Origin: Deinococcus metalli
GTDB lineage: Bacteria > Deinococcota > Deinococci > Deinococcales > Deinococcaceae
DNA: 64,000 bases
Direction: 5' to 3'
Assembly (NCBI RefSeq): GCF_014201805.1
Contig: NZ_JACHFK010000001.1
Location: 310,001-374,000, forward strand
A program made the position numbers and the translations under genes. The notes under the pieces were generated by a model that made no database searches, was not told the DNA's origin, and saw only the letters and a list, made by a program, of their open reading frames with translations. This document shows positions 46,555 through 60,143 of this stretch, piece by piece. Each line of letters begins with the position of its first letter. Position 1 is the first letter of the stretch.

Positions 46555-47526
46555 ATGTCACAGCGTTCACACGTCCTGGTTCTCGCCGCCCTGCTGGCCC
46601 TCAGCGGCGCGGCCGGAGCGCAGCAGAGTATCAACGTCGGCCTCCAGGCGGGCGGCACCATGTCGTGGGTGACCTTCGCCATCCAGCGCTACGGCCTGGA
46701 CAAACAGCTGGGCTTCACGCTGAATGCCACCACCTACGCCAGCAAGGACGCCACCCGCGTGGCCCTGCGCTCCGGCGCGGCGCAGGTGGTCGTGGACGAC
46801 TTCATCGAGGTGACGCTGCTGCGCCAGAAGGGCTTCCCGGTCAGCGCGGTGTATCCCTTCAGCCTGCTCGCGGGGGGCATCGTGGTGCCGGAAGACAGCC
46901 CGATCAGGACGGTGGCGGACCTGAGGGGCGCGTCGCTGGGCGCCACCAGCTTAACTGACAAGACCCTGCTGATCCTGCGGGCCTACACCCGCGCGACCGC
47001 CGGGTTCGACGTGCAGGACGCCTCCAAGGTGGTGTCGGTGTCCAGCCCGCTGATGGAGCAGTTCATGAACCGCGGCGAGATCCAGGCCGGCATTCCCTTC
47101 TGGCACCACACGGCGCGCATGGTGGCCGGCGGCAAGTTCCGGCAGCTGATCTCCAGCGCAGATCTGCTGAAGGGTCTGGGCCTGCCGCAGAACGTGCCGC
47201 TGCTGTACGTGATCGCGCGCACCGACACCGATCCGGCCACCCTGGGGCTGTTCCTGAAGGCGGTGAAGCTGGCCGAGGAGCGCATGAAGGCCGACGACGC
47301 GTACTGGCCCGCGATGCTGGGCGCCAACCTGTACGTGCTGCCGGACCGCGCCCAGTTGCCGGCCCTGCGTGCCCAGTGGGCGGCGGGGTTGCCCAAGCGC
47401 TGGGGCGCGGCGGACCTGAACGCCACGCTGCTGCTGACCCGCAAGATGATCGCTGTGGCCGGGCCGGATGTGGTCGGCCTGACCCGCCTGGACACCCGCG
47501 CCTTCAACACCACCTTCCAGCCGTGA
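46555..47526 (+). CDS. SsuA/NMT1-like ABC substrate-binding protein
   Basis: 323 residues with a signal peptide (cleavage near GAAGA-QQ). The fold matches nitrate/sulfonate/taurine-type binding proteins (INVGLQAGGTMSWVTFAIQRYGLDKQLGF, ADLRGASLGATSL). Ligand unknown. AAGGAG is five bases before the ATG at 46555. First gene of the long plus-strand operon. Confidence 0.88.
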   Translation: MSQRSHVLVLAALLALSGAAGAQQSINVGLQAGGTMSWVTFAIQRYGLDKQLGFTLNATTYASKDATRVALRSGAAQVVVDDFIEVTLLRQKGFPVSAVYPFSLLAGGIVVPEDSPIRTVADLRGASLGATSLTDKTLLILRAYTRATAGFDVQDASKVVSVSSPLMEQFMNRGEIQAGIPFWHHTARMVAGGKFRQLISSADLLKGLGLPQNVPLLYVIARTDTDPATLGLFLKAVKLAEERMKADDAYWPAMLGANLYVLPDRAQLPALRAQWAAGLPKRWGAADLNATLLLTRKMIAVAGPDVVGLTRLDTRAFNTTFQP

Positions 47527-47551
47527 CGGCCGGGCCCGGGGGTGCACCCCG

Positions 47552-48349
47552 TTGACCGACGTCCGCCCCGCCGCGCGCGCGGGCCGGCGGGCGTGGTGGT
47601 GGCCCGCGCTGGGCGCGGCGTCGCTGCTGCTCGCGTGGGCGGGGCTGTCGTGGGCGCTGGGACCGGACACCTTTCCCGGCGTGGGCGCCACGCTGGACTT
47701 CCTGGCGCGCGAGGTGCGGCGCGGCGCGATCTGGGGCCACGTGGGGATCACGCTGTGGCGCGTGCTGGCGGCCTTTGCGCTGGCGCTGGCGGCCGGTATC
47801 CCGCTCGGCGTGGCGCTGGGCCGCGTGCCCGCCCTGGCCGCCTTCGCCGCGCCGTGGCTGGCGGTGGGCCTGACCCTGCCGCGCATCCTGATCCTGCTCG
47901 CCGCGTACCTGATCCTGGGCCTGAACGAGCGGGCCATCATCCTGAGCATCGCGCTGATCCTGCTGCCCACGGTGGCCGTGCAGGTGCGCGAGGGCGTGCG
48001 CGGTCTCGACCCGCGGCTGGCGCAGATGGCGCGGTCGTTCCGCGTGAGTCCGGCCGCGACGCTGCGCGCGGTCACGCTGCCGCAGCTGGCGCCCACGCTG
48101 CTCGGCACCGCGCGCGTCACGCTGTCGCTGGCGTGGAAGATGGTGGTGTTCGGGGAGGTCTTCGGCCGCACCAGCGGCGTGGGCTACATGATCGCGTTCT
48201 ATTTCCAGCAGTTCGAGATGCGCGGCATCCTCGCCTACGGCGTGGTCATGACCGTCGTCCTGTCGGCGCTGGACGGCGTGCTCGCCGTGGTCAGCACCCG
48301 CGCCGCCGCGTGGCAGGCCAGCGCGCCCCGCCCGGCGGGAGAGCCGTGA
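47552..48349 (+). CDS. ABC transporter permease (SsuC-like)
   Basis: 265 residues with about six transmembrane helices; the EAA-type coupling loop is LAQMARSFRVSPAATLRAVTLPQ. It belongs to the nitrate/sulfonate permease family. The TTG start at 47552 follows the binding-protein stop by 25 bases; its stop overlaps the ATPase GTG. Confidence 0.88.
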   Translation: MTDVRPAARAGRRAWWWPALGAASLLLAWAGLSWALGPDTFPGVGATLDFLAREVRRGAIWGHVGITLWRVLAAFALALAAGIPLGVALGRVPALAAFAAPWLAVGLTLPRILILLAAYLILGLNERAIILSIALILLPTVAVQVREGVRGLDPRLAQMARSFRVSPAATLRAVTLPQLAPTLLGTARVTLSLAWKMVVFGEVFGRTSGVGYMIAFYFQQFEMRGILAYGVVMTVVLSALDGVLAVVSTRAAAWQASAPRPAGEP

Positions 48350-49086
48350 GCGGCCTCGCGGTGACCTTCGAGGACGTCGGCGTGAGCTACGCGCAGTCCG
48401 GCGGCGTGCGCGAGGTGCTGCGCGGCGTGAGCGCCCACGTGCCGCCCGGCGGTATCGCGGCCCTGCTGGGCCGCAGCGGCAGCGGCAAGAGCACCCTGCT
48501 GAATCTCGCGGCGGGCCTGAGCGCCCCCACGCGCGGCCGGGTCGTCATGGGCGCTCCGCCCCGCGTGGGCTACGTGTTCCAGGACGCCCGGCTGCTGCCG
48601 TGGCTGACGCTGCGCGAGAACCTCGCGCTGGTGTGCCCGCCTGAATATCAAGCCGACATCCCCGCCACGCTGGCCCTGGTCGGCCTGGAGGGGCGCGAGC
48701 ACGACCGGCCCGGGCAGCTGTCGCTGGGCATGGCGCAGCGCGCGGCGGTGGCGCGGGCGCTGGTGATCCGCCCCGACCTGCTGCTGCTCGACGAACCCTG
48801 CGGCGCGCTGGACGAGCTCACGGCCGCGGAACTGCGCGCGGAACTCGGTAACCTGCTGCGCCGCCGCCCGGCCACCACCCTGCTCGTCACGCACCACCCC
48901 GGAGAGGCGGTGCAGCTCGCGGACCGGGTGCTCGTGCTGGGCGGCACGCCCACCCGCGTGGCGGGCACGCTGGACATCGACCTGCCGCGCCCCCGCGACC
49001 CGGACGACCCGGCGACCCTGCCGCTGCTCCGGGCCGTGCGCGAGTTGCTGCGGCGCGCCGACCTGCCCACTGGCGGCCCGGCGTGA
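48346..49086 (+). CDS. ABC transporter ATPase (SsuB-like)
   Basis: 246 residues. Walker A LLGRSGSGKST, signature QLSLGMAQRAAVARAL, Walker B LLLLDEPCGALD, and H-loop THH. Typical of SsuB/TauB/NrtD. GTG start overlaps the permease stop and its TGA overlaps the next GTG. Confidence 0.92.
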   Translation: MSGLAVTFEDVGVSYAQSGGVREVLRGVSAHVPPGGIAALLGRSGSGKSTLLNLAAGLSAPTRGRVVMGAPPRVGYVFQDARLLPWLTLRENLALVCPPEYQADIPATLALVGLEGREHDRPGQLSLGMAQRAAVARALVIRPDLLLLDEPCGALDELTAAELRAELGNLLRRRPATTLLVTHHPGEAVQLADRVLVLGGTPTRVAGTLDIDLPRPRDPDDPATLPLLRAVRELLRRADLPTGGPA

Positions 49087-49655
49087 GCGGCCCTGGACTG
49101 GACTTCTCGTGGCTGCCCGCTGAGTGGCCCGGCGCGGTGCAGGCCCTCGCGGTCACGCTGGGCCGCCTGCTGCTGTCATTGGGCCTGGGCCTGGGGGGCG
49201 GCGCGCTGCTCGCCGCCGCGATGCGCTTCTCGCCACGTGCCGAGGCCCTCCTGACCCCGTGGCTGCTGACGCTGCTCGCCGTGCCGTGGGTGCTGATCCT
49301 GGTCGCCCTGAACCTGATTCCCACGCTGGGTGTGCGGGACGGCACCGCCATCACGGTCGCGGCGCTGGCGTGCGGTGTGCAGGTGTTCGCGCTGGGCCGC
49401 CGCAAGCTGGAGGAACGGCGCAGCGCGTACCTGTCGCGCGCCCTGTGGTACGCCTTTACTGCCGTCGTCGCGTCCGAGCTGCTGTCCCGCGCCGACGGCC
49501 TGGGGGCCAAGGTGCGCTTCTTTGCGCTGTACACCGAGTCCAGCCACCTGCTGTTCTACGTGCTGCTGGCCGCGCTGGTCGCGGGGGCCTTCGCCGGCGT
49601 GGGCCGCGTGCTGGGCCGCCTGCTGCCGCGCACCTTCCTCGGGCGGAGTCTGTGA
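49083..49655 (+). CDS. Second, degenerate ABC permease-like protein
   Basis: 190 residues with about five hydrophobic segments arranged as in SsuC-like permeases (ALAVTLGRLLLSLGLGLGGG, ALLTPWLLTLLAVPWVLILV). It is about 70 residues shorter than the first permease, and the cytoplasmic coupling loop lacks the G-x-LP signature. It may form a heterodimer with the first permease or have lost transport function. GTGA overlaps on both sides. Confidence 0.75.
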   Translation: MSGPGLDFSWLPAEWPGAVQALAVTLGRLLLSLGLGLGGGALLAAAMRFSPRAEALLTPWLLTLLAVPWVLILVALNLIPTLGVRDGTAITVAALACGVQVFALGRRKLEERRSAYLSRALWYAFTAVVASELLSRADGLGAKVRFFALYTESSHLLFYVLLAALVAGAFAGVGRVLGRLLPRTFLGRSL

Positions 49656-51117
49656 GCCTCGCCGCGCAGTCCACCCTGGCCGGCGCGCTGCGGGGCGTGC
49701 AGCGCCGCGAGCGGCTGCGGCGCGGCCACACGGCCGCCCGGCACGCGCTGTGGGGCGCGGCGGGCACGCTGCTCGCGCTGGGCGCCGCGCGGCTGCTGGG
49801 ACTGCTCGCCGCGCCGCTGGCTCCGGCGGTGGCGGGTGCGGTCGTGGTCGGGACCCTGCTCGGTGCCCTGCGCTGGGCGCGGCAGCGGCCCCCCACGCCG
49901 CTCGACGCGGCGCGCACCGCGGATCGCCGCGCGGGGCTGTCCGGCCTGCTCGCCACCGCCCTGACCCTGCCGGAGCACGCGCCGGACCCGTGGGAGGCGG
50001 CCCTGCACGCCCGCGTCCACGCCCGCGCGCACGAGGCCGCCGCCGCCCTGCGCCCGGACGCGCTGCTGCCGCTGCCGCCCGCCCGCCGCTGGGCGGGACC
50101 TGCCGCGCTGCTGCTGGTGGCCGCGGGCCTGTGGTGGCCGGCCCCCCTGAGTGTGGGCAGAGGAGCGGGCGACGTGCCCCGGGCAGCGGCGGTGGACGAA
50201 CCGGCGCCCGGCCCCCCCGCCGCCACGGCCGGAGCCACCCCGGCGCCCGAGTCCTCGGCGCCCACGGTGAACGAGCCGACGCCGGAACCGGACGTGCCCC
50301 AGACGTCGAGCGCCACCCCGGCTGCCGCGAAGGGCCAGGCCAGCGACGCGGCCGGCGTGAAGGCCCCGTCCGCCCAGGCCAGCACGTCCGCCCCGGCGAC
50401 GGGCCGCACGGCGGGAGACAAGCTGCGGGAAGCCCGGCAGGGTGTCACGTCCGGCACGGCCGGCGACTCCTCCACGGCCAGCGCGGCGCCGCAGCGCTCC
50501 ACGCGGGACACGCCGTTCGGCTCGCGCGAGTCCGGGCAGTTCCAGAACCAGTCGGTCACGCCGGCCGAGACCCTCGCCTCGGCGCCCTATGATCCGGCGA
50601 CCGCGCCGGGCGCGCAGCCCATGCAGCAGAAGTCCGATCCGGGCTCCTCGGCGCTGCGCGCGGCGTCCGGCGGGCGCGGCCTCGAGAGCGAGGGGGCCGA
50701 CCGCTGCGTGCAGGGCTGCCTGACGAACAACGACATGAACCGCGGCGCGCCCCAGCCCGCGGCGCGGAAGAAGCCGCCGGGCGGCGAGACCCGCAGCGGC
50801 ACCAGCGATTCCGGCGGCGGCGCGGCCGGCTCCAGCAGCGGCGTCGGCCTGGGCGTGGGCACGCTCAACCCCCTGCGCAGCGCCAGCACCACAGATCTCG
50901 GCGGCAGCGGTGTGCTGGGCGACTCGGTCCAGGTGCTCGCCGCGCCCGACACGGAGGACAAGCCCGTGGCGTCCGGTGCCGCCGCAGCCGGGCCGTGGCG
51001 CGCGGCGCCGGAAGCGCTGTCCGTGAGCCCCGACATCCCGCCGGACGCGCGTGACGCCGTCCGCACGTACTTCGACCGCACCGCTCCGCCCCTCCCCACC
51101 GCCGCAAGGACGACGCC

Positions 51118-51121
<4 letters not shown>
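49652..51121 (+). CDS. Membrane protein of unknown function in the MoxR operon
   Basis: 489 residues. A helical N-terminus with a transmembrane hairpin (about 32-70), another hydrophobic segment (about 150-167), then ~310 residues of Pro/Ala/Ser/Thr-rich, probably disordered sequence with one RCVQGC pair. A protein with membrane hairpins often precedes moxR in MoxR-DUF58-VWA operons (DUF4175-like arrangement), but I cannot assign a family. GTG start overlaps the previous stop, and its TGA overlaps the moxR ATG. Confidence 0.72.
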
Positions 51122-52146
<1,025 letters not shown>

Positions 52147-52153
52147 GGACGCT

Positions 52154-53029
52154 GTGCAGCTGCCCCCGGCCGTGCAGCAGGAACTCGCCCGCCGCCGCCT
52201 GAGCACGACCGGCCGCGCCCGCGCCCAGGGCGGCGCCGGCGAGCGGCCCTCGCGTGCCAAGGGCGCCGGGCTGGAGTTCGCGGATCACCGCCCCTACACG
52301 CCCGGCGACGACATCCGCGCGCTGGACGCGCAGGTCACGGCCCGCCTGGGCGTGCCCGTGGTGCGCGAGTACGTGGTCCACCAGCAGCTGCCGGTGCTGG
52401 TCGTACTGGATGCCAGCGCCAGCATGGCGACCGGCACGCCCGCCAAGTTCGCGCTCGCGCAGCAGCTCGCCGCCGCGCTGGCGTACGCGGGTCTGTCCGG
52501 TGGGGACAGCGTGCAGGCCGTGACCTTCGGCGCCGGGGTGCACAGCAGCGGGCGCATGCAGGGCGTGAACCGCAGCACGGAACTGCTGGGCTTCCTGGGC
52601 CGCGTCCGGCCGGAAGGCGGGATCACCCTGCACGATGCCGTGCGGCACGCGGCGGCGGCCGCGCCGCGCGGCGCCCTGGTCGTGCTGGTCGGGGACTTCC
52701 TGGCGGACAGCGATCCGCAGGCCGTCGCGCACGCGCACAGCCGTGCGCAGGAGGTGCTGGCCGTGCAGGTGCTCGCGCCGGACGAACTCGACCCCGCGCC
52801 GCTGGGCCGGGGCCTGACCCGCCTGGAGGAACCCGAGGGACACGCCAGCGTGAGCGTCATGCTGGACGACGCATCTCTGAGCGCGTACCGCCGCGCGCTG
52901 GAGGACTGGAACGCCGCGCTGCGCGCCCAGCTCGCCCGGCACGGCGGCCGCCTGATCCAGGTGCGCTCCGATCAGGCCGTGCAGCACCTGATCCTGCGCG
53001 AATTCCTCGCGCGCGGCGTGATCCGGTGA
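52154..53029 (+). CDS. DUF58 domain protein (MxaS-like)
   Basis: 291 residues. The DUF58 core is visible (GAGLEFADHRPYTPGDDIRALD, then TARLGVPVVREY), followed by a VWA-like fold with a DASASM metal site. In mxa operons the DUF58 protein (MxaS) sits after MoxR, as here. GTG start. Confidence 0.88.
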   Translation: MQLPPAVQQELARRRLSTTGRARAQGGAGERPSRAKGAGLEFADHRPYTPGDDIRALDAQVTARLGVPVVREYVVHQQLPVLVVLDASASMATGTPAKFALAQQLAAALAYAGLSGGDSVQAVTFGAGVHSSGRMQGVNRSTELLGFLGRVRPEGGITLHDAVRHAAAAAPRGALVVLVGDFLADSDPQAVAHAHSRAQEVLAVQVLAPDELDPAPLGRGLTRLEEPEGHASVSVMLDDASLSAYRRALEDWNAALRAQLARHGGRLIQVRSDQAVQHLILREFLARGVIR

Positions 53030-53039
53030 GGTCGCGGCC

Positions 53040-56000
53040 ATGAGCCTCGGCCAGCCGGGGTGGCTGCTGCTGGCGCTGCTGCTGGGCGTGCTGGTGTACT
53101 TCCACCGGCAGCGCCGCGCCGCCCGCGCCGCCGAGGTCGGCAGCGTGCACCTGTGGCGCCGTGTGGCCCTCTCGACCAGCCCGCAGGCCCGGCCCCGCGT
53201 GCGGGTGAGCGCCGCGCTGCTGCTCCAGGGCGCGGCGGTGCTGCTCGTCGCGCTTGCCCTGGCCCGGCCCACGCCCACGTCGCCGGTCGGCGCAGGTCAG
53301 GTCGTGCTTCTGATCGAGGCCGGCCGGGCCATGCGCGCGGCCGACGTCCGCCCGGACCGCTTCGGTGTGGCCGCCCGCCGCGCCGTGCGCGACGTGCGGG
53401 GCCGGAGCACCGTGCTGCTCGTCGCGGACGTGCCCCGGCCACTGGCGGTGAACCGCGCCGACGCGGCCGGCGTCCGCGCCGCGCTGGAGGGTGCTGCGGC
53501 TGGCGACGGCGCCCCGGACTGGATGGCCGCCGCCCGGCAGCTGCGCGCCCTGGACGTCCCCACCGGCACCCCCGTGATCGTGTACGCCAGCCCCGGCGAG
53601 GTGGCCCGCGCCCGCCAGGCGCTCGCGGCGCTGACGCCGGACGTGCGCGCGGTGGGGCAGAGCGCGCCCAACGCGGCCGTCTCCGCCCTGAGCGTCACGC
53701 CCGCTGCGGACGGCGCACCGTGGACGCTGCGCGGGCGCGTGCGTCAGTTCGGCCCGGCCGGCATGCGCACCGTGACCGTGGCCCTGGACGGTGCGGCGCT
53801 CGCCGAGCGGCGGCTGGTGCTCGCGCCGGGCGGCGAGACCGACTTCAGCGTGCGGTTCACGCCGGGCACGGGCGGCGTCCTGAGCGCCACGCTGGACGCC
53901 TCGGACGTCCTGCCGGCCGACGACTCGGCGCAGGTCGTGCTGCGCCCCACGCCGCGGCCCCTGCGCGTGAGCGTGGTCGGCCCGGCTCCGGCCGACGGCG
54001 CCGACGATCCGGTCGGCCGCGTGCTGGCCGCGCTGCCCGGCGCGGTGGTCACCCGTATCCCGGCCCTGCCCGCCGCCGGCGCGGCCGACCTGCTGGTGGT
54101 GACGGGCACGGCCGAGGTTCGCCCTGGACTCGCCCCGGTGAGCGTGTGGCTGCCGGCGGCCAGTGCGGCCGGCACGCCCGACAGCGTGCTCGGCTGGGCG
54201 GCTGGCGACCCGCTCGGCAGCGGCATCGCGTGGAGCGACGTGGGGCGCGTGGCCCGCGTGGCCCTGCCCGCGTGGGCGGACGCGGCGCCGCTCGTGACCG
54301 GCGCGGGCGGCCCGCTGATCGAGGTGGCGCGGGGCGCGGGGCACACCGCCGTGCGCGTGGCCCTGTCCACCGCTGCGGGTGGCTGGACGGAGTCGCCCGC
54401 GTTCCCGGTGCTGTTCGCCCGCCTCGGCGCGCTGGCCCGGCCGGACGCCGGGGCTCGGGTGGTGCCGCCGTGCCGCGTGGGTCTGCCCTGCGCGCTGCCC
54501 GCCGGGCTGCCCGACGTCCGGTTCCCGGACGGCACCACGCAGCGCGCGGCCGGGGAGACCTTCGTGCCGTGGCGGGCGGGCGTGTACCGCGTGGACGGGC
54601 AGGCCCTCGCCGTGAACCGACTCGCCGGTGCGGACGCCGATCTGCGCGCCGCCGCGCCGGACGCCGTCACCCCGGCCCCGCCCCCCGCGGACTGGCGGGC
54701 GGCGCTGACGACGCTGTGGCGGCCCCTGCTGGCCGTGGCCCTGCTGGCGGTGCTGGTGGAACTCGCGGTGCTGTTCCGCTCCGAGCCGGCCCTGCGCCGC
54801 CGCCGCTGGCGGGCCGTGACCGCGCCGCAGCGCCGCATGCTCGCCCTGCACGCCCTGAGCGCGGCTCTGCTGCTGCTCGCCGTGCTGGACGTGCAGGTGC
54901 CCGCTCCGGCCGCGCCCGCCCGCGCCCTGACCGTCGCGGCCGCGGACGGCCCGGATCTGGCCACGGCGCTGGAGGTGGCGGCCGCGCGGGTGCCCGCCGG
55001 CACGCGGACGACCCTGCGGGTGCCGGGTCAGCCGTGGCCCATGTCGGCCCGAGTGCCGGACGTCCTGGCCCGCCTGCGGTCGCAGGACGTGGGCGTACAG
55101 GTGGGCGTTCCCACTGCTCCGTCCACTCTGACGGTCACGGCCTTCGACACGCCGGGCGCCGTCCAGCCGGGGCAGGCGTTCACGGCGCAGGTCGTGCTCG
55201 AGTCGCCGGTGGCGGGCCGCGTCCGGCTGCGCCTGCGCCGCGGCGATACCGTGCTGCTGGACGGGCCGGTGGACGTGAAGGCCGGCCTGAACCGGCTGGC
55301 GCTGCCCCTGCGCGAGCCGGCCCCCGGTGTGGCGGGTTACACCCTGAGCGTGCAGCCATCCGGCCAGGCAGCCGTGCAGGCGGTATCGGCTACCCGCGTC
55401 GGCGAGCCGCAGCCCGTTCTGGTCGTCGGAACTGCCGGGCCTGGTCGGACGGCCCTGATGCGGGCGCTGGCGGTGCAGGGGCTCACGGCCCGGGCCGTCG
55501 CGCCGGCCGATCTCCGCGCGGCGGACCTCCAGGCATCGGCGCGCACGGTGCTGCTCGACACGCCCGCTGCCGCCATCCCGCCGCCGCTGCGCGCCGCGCT
55601 GGCCGACTGCGTGCGCGCGGGCGGGCACGTGCTGATCGCGGGGTCCGGCGGAGCCTTCGGGCCGGGCGGGTACATCGGCACCACCCTGGAGGGCCTGTCG
55701 CCGCTGTCCGGGCGGGTGCCGCGCGACCTGCCCCGGCTGGCGCTGGCGCTGGTGCTCGACAAGTCCGGCTCCATGAACGAGGGCGTGGGCGGCGGGATCA
55801 CCAAACTCGATCTGATCAAGTCCGCCGCGCTGAACTCCGCCCTGCTGCTCTCGCCGCAGAGCGACGTGACGGTCATCGCCTTCGACTCCTCCCCCAAAGT
55901 CGCGGTGCCGTTGACCCGGGCCACGAACGTGGCCGTGATCCGCGCCCAGATCAGCCGCATCGAGGCCGAGGGCGGCACGGTCGTCAAGCGCGCCCTGGAC

Positions 56001-56963
56001 GCCTCTCTGAAGGAACTGCTGAAGTCCGGCGCGTCGCGCAAACACCTGATCCTGCTGACGGACGGCGTGGACGGCGGCATCTTCAGCCCAGACGAGTACC
56101 GCCGCCTGATCCGCCGCATGCGCGCCACCGGCATCACGGTCAGCACCGTCAGCGTGGGCAGCGGCATGCACGTGCCCCTGATGCGCGACATGGCCACGTG
56201 GGGCGAGGGGCACTTCGCGCAGGCACAGGACTGGCGGGACGTGCCCAGCCTGATGGCCCGCGACACCCTGGCGCTGGGCGACAGCGCCGTGAAGACCGGC
56301 CCGCACGCCGCGCAGTGGCCCGCCGGCCCGGCCTTCACGGTCACGCAGTACACCCGCACCACCCTGAAACCCGGCGCGACGCCGCTGGGCGTGATCGGCC
56401 GCGGCGCGGACGCCGATCCCCTCGCGGCCACGTGGCGCGTCGGGCTGGGCAGCGTGACCGCCCTGGCGCTGTCACCCACCGACGCCCGCAGCGGCGTGGG
56501 CACCCGGCCGGACTTCCCGGCGCTCGTGGCGCCGCTGGTGCGCGGCACGCCCCTGCCCGGCGCCGGCGCGGACGTGACCCTGCGCCGCGACGGCGCCGAC
56601 CTGCTCGTGAGCGCCCCCACGGCCCAGGTCACCGTGGACGGCCCGGACGGCCCGTGGCCGGTCACGCTCCAGCCCGGGGCCGACGGCACGTTCACGACGC
56701 GCCTGTACGCGCCCCCGCCCGGCGGCTACAGCGCGCCCGGCGCGGCTGCCGGCGTGCCCACCGTCACGCGCGACCCCGCCGCACTGGCCCTGGGCGGCCG
56801 CGCGGCTGGCCCGGACGGCGGGGCGGCGTGGACGTGGCGCGCCGCGTGGCCGGCGCTGTCCGTGCTGGCCCTGCTGGTGTTTCTGGGCGGCCTCGCGCTG
56901 CGCTACCTGCCCGAACGGGGGCCCCGGCCGGGTGCTGAGACCGTGCCGTCCATGCCGTCCTGA
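53040..56963 (+). CDS. Giant BatA/VWA fusion membrane protein
   Basis: 1307 residues. An N-terminal BatA-like module has two hydrophobic segments (about 6-20 and 60-78) and a degenerate VWA domain (LLIEAGRAM in place of DxSxS). Middle beta domains follow, then two more membrane segments (about 560-578, 600-618). The C-terminal half has a GATase-like ADP/cleft region (RPVLVVGTAGPGR-type start near 795) and an intact VWA domain with LVLDKSGSM (Asp907) and LILLTDGVDGG. A last membrane helix is near 1270-1290. It appears to be two MxaC/BatA-type proteins fused. The DUF58 stop is 10 bases before its ATG. Confidence 0.88.
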   Translation: MSLGQPGWLLLALLLGVLVYFHRQRRAARAAEVGSVHLWRRVALSTSPQARPRVRVSAALLLQGAAVLLVALALARPTPTSPVGAGQVVLLIEAGRAMRAADVRPDRFGVAARRAVRDVRGRSTVLLVADVPRPLAVNRADAAGVRAALEGAAAGDGAPDWMAAARQLRALDVPTGTPVIVYASPGEVARARQALAALTPDVRAVGQSAPNAAVSALSVTPAADGAPWTLRGRVRQFGPAGMRTVTVALDGAALAERRLVLAPGGETDFSVRFTPGTGGVLSATLDASDVLPADDSAQVVLRPTPRPLRVSVVGPAPADGADDPVGRVLAALPGAVVTRIPALPAAGAADLLVVTGTAEVRPGLAPVSVWLPAASAAGTPDSVLGWAAGDPLGSGIAWSDVGRVARVALPAWADAAPLVTGAGGPLIEVARGAGHTAVRVALSTAAGGWTESPAFPVLFARLGALARPDAGARVVPPCRVGLPCALPAGLPDVRFPDGTTQRAAGETFVPWRAGVYRVDGQALAVNRLAGADADLRAAAPDAVTPAPPPADWRAALTTLWRPLLAVALLAVLVELAVLFRSEPALRRRRWRAVTAPQRRMLALHALSAALLLLAVLDVQVPAPAAPARALTVAAADGPDLATALEVAAARVPAGTRTTLRVPGQPWPMSARVPDVLARLRSQDVGVQVGVPTAPSTLTVTAFDTPGAVQPGQAFTAQVVLESPVAGRVRLRLRRGDTVLLDGPVDVKAGLNRLALPLREPAPGVAGYTLSVQPSGQAAVQAVSATRVGEPQPVLVVGTAGPGRTALMRALAVQGLTARAVAPADLRAADLQASARTVLLDTPAAAIPPPLRAALADCVRAGGHVLIAGSGGAFGPGGYIGTTLEGLSPLSGRVPRDLPRLALALVLDKSGSMNEGVGGGITKLDLIKSAALNSALLLSPQSDVTVIAFDSSPKVAVPLTRATNVAVIRAQISRIEAEGGTVVKRALDASLKELLKSGASRKHLILLTDGVDGGIFSPDEYRRLIRRMRATGITVSTVSVGSGMHVPLMRDMATWGEGHFAQAQDWRDVPSLMARDTLALGDSAVKTGPHAAQWPAGPAFTVTQYTRTTLKPGATPLGVIGRGADADPLAATWRVGLGSVTALALSPTDARSGVGTRPDFPALVAPLVRGTPLPGAGADVTLRRDGADLLVSAPTAQVTVDGPDGPWPVTLQPGADGTFTTRLYAPPPGGYSAPGAAAGVPTVTRDPAALALGGRAAGPDGGAAWTWRAAWPALSVLALLVFLGGLALRYLPERGPRPGAETVPSMPS

Positions 56964-56967
56964 ATGG

Positions 56968-57000
56968 CATGAAGGGCAACACCCTTTTCCAACCTTCATG
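56968..57000 (+). terminator. Hairpin after the VWA gene
   Basis: CATGAAGG pairs with CCTTCATG around a 17-base loop; a shorter inner hairpin AAGGG/CCCTT is followed by TTTT. Begins 4 bases after the stop. Confidence 0.6.
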
Positions 57001-57071
57001 TGTTTGAATGGGGACGGTCAGAAAATCTGTCTTGAACCCGTCTTCAACCACCTGTCCAGGGGGAGGCCCGC

Positions 57072-57560
<489 letters not shown>

Positions 57561-57567
57561 ATGGGGA

Positions 57568-57633
57568 GCTGTGGGCTCTGAGCCGTGGGCTCCGGGCCAG
57601 GACGCCGCTCTTCCGTAGCCCAGCGCTCACCGC
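57568..57633 (+). repeat. Intergenic repeat element, copy A
   Basis: Starts GCTGTGGGCTCTGAGCCGTGGGCT and ends CGTAGCCCAGCGCTCACCGC, capable of pairing GGGCT with AGCCC. Closely similar to the element at 60055-60120 in the next gap of the same operon. Confidence 0.7.
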
Positions 57634-57657
57634 CGACTCCCAGGGAGGCCCCACCCC

Positions 57658-60048
<2,391 letters not shown>

Positions 60049-60054
60049 AACGAG

Positions 60055-60120
60055 TTCTGGGCTCTGAGCCGTGGGCTTTGAGCACCTGCACCGCCGCTTC
60101 GTAGCCCAGAGCTCGCCGCT
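60055..60120 (+). repeat. Intergenic repeat element, copy B
   Basis: Starts TTCTGGGCTCTGAGCCGTGGGCTT and ends GTAGCCCAGAGCTCGCCGCT; pairs in sequence and layout with copy A at 57568-57633. Confidence 0.7.
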
Positions 60121-60143
60121 CCTGGCCCCAATCCGGAGGGATC

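Noticed and set aside
52857..56306. Very long minus-strand open frame opposite the VWA gene
   Set aside because: High GC keeps antisense frames open. The product is low-complexity Arg/His/Gly-rich and the plus frame has clear VWA motifs.
53060..56938. Long second plus-strand frame inside the VWA gene
   Set aside because: An Arg/Pro/Ala-rich shadow frame with no domain pattern, fully contained in a well-supported gene.
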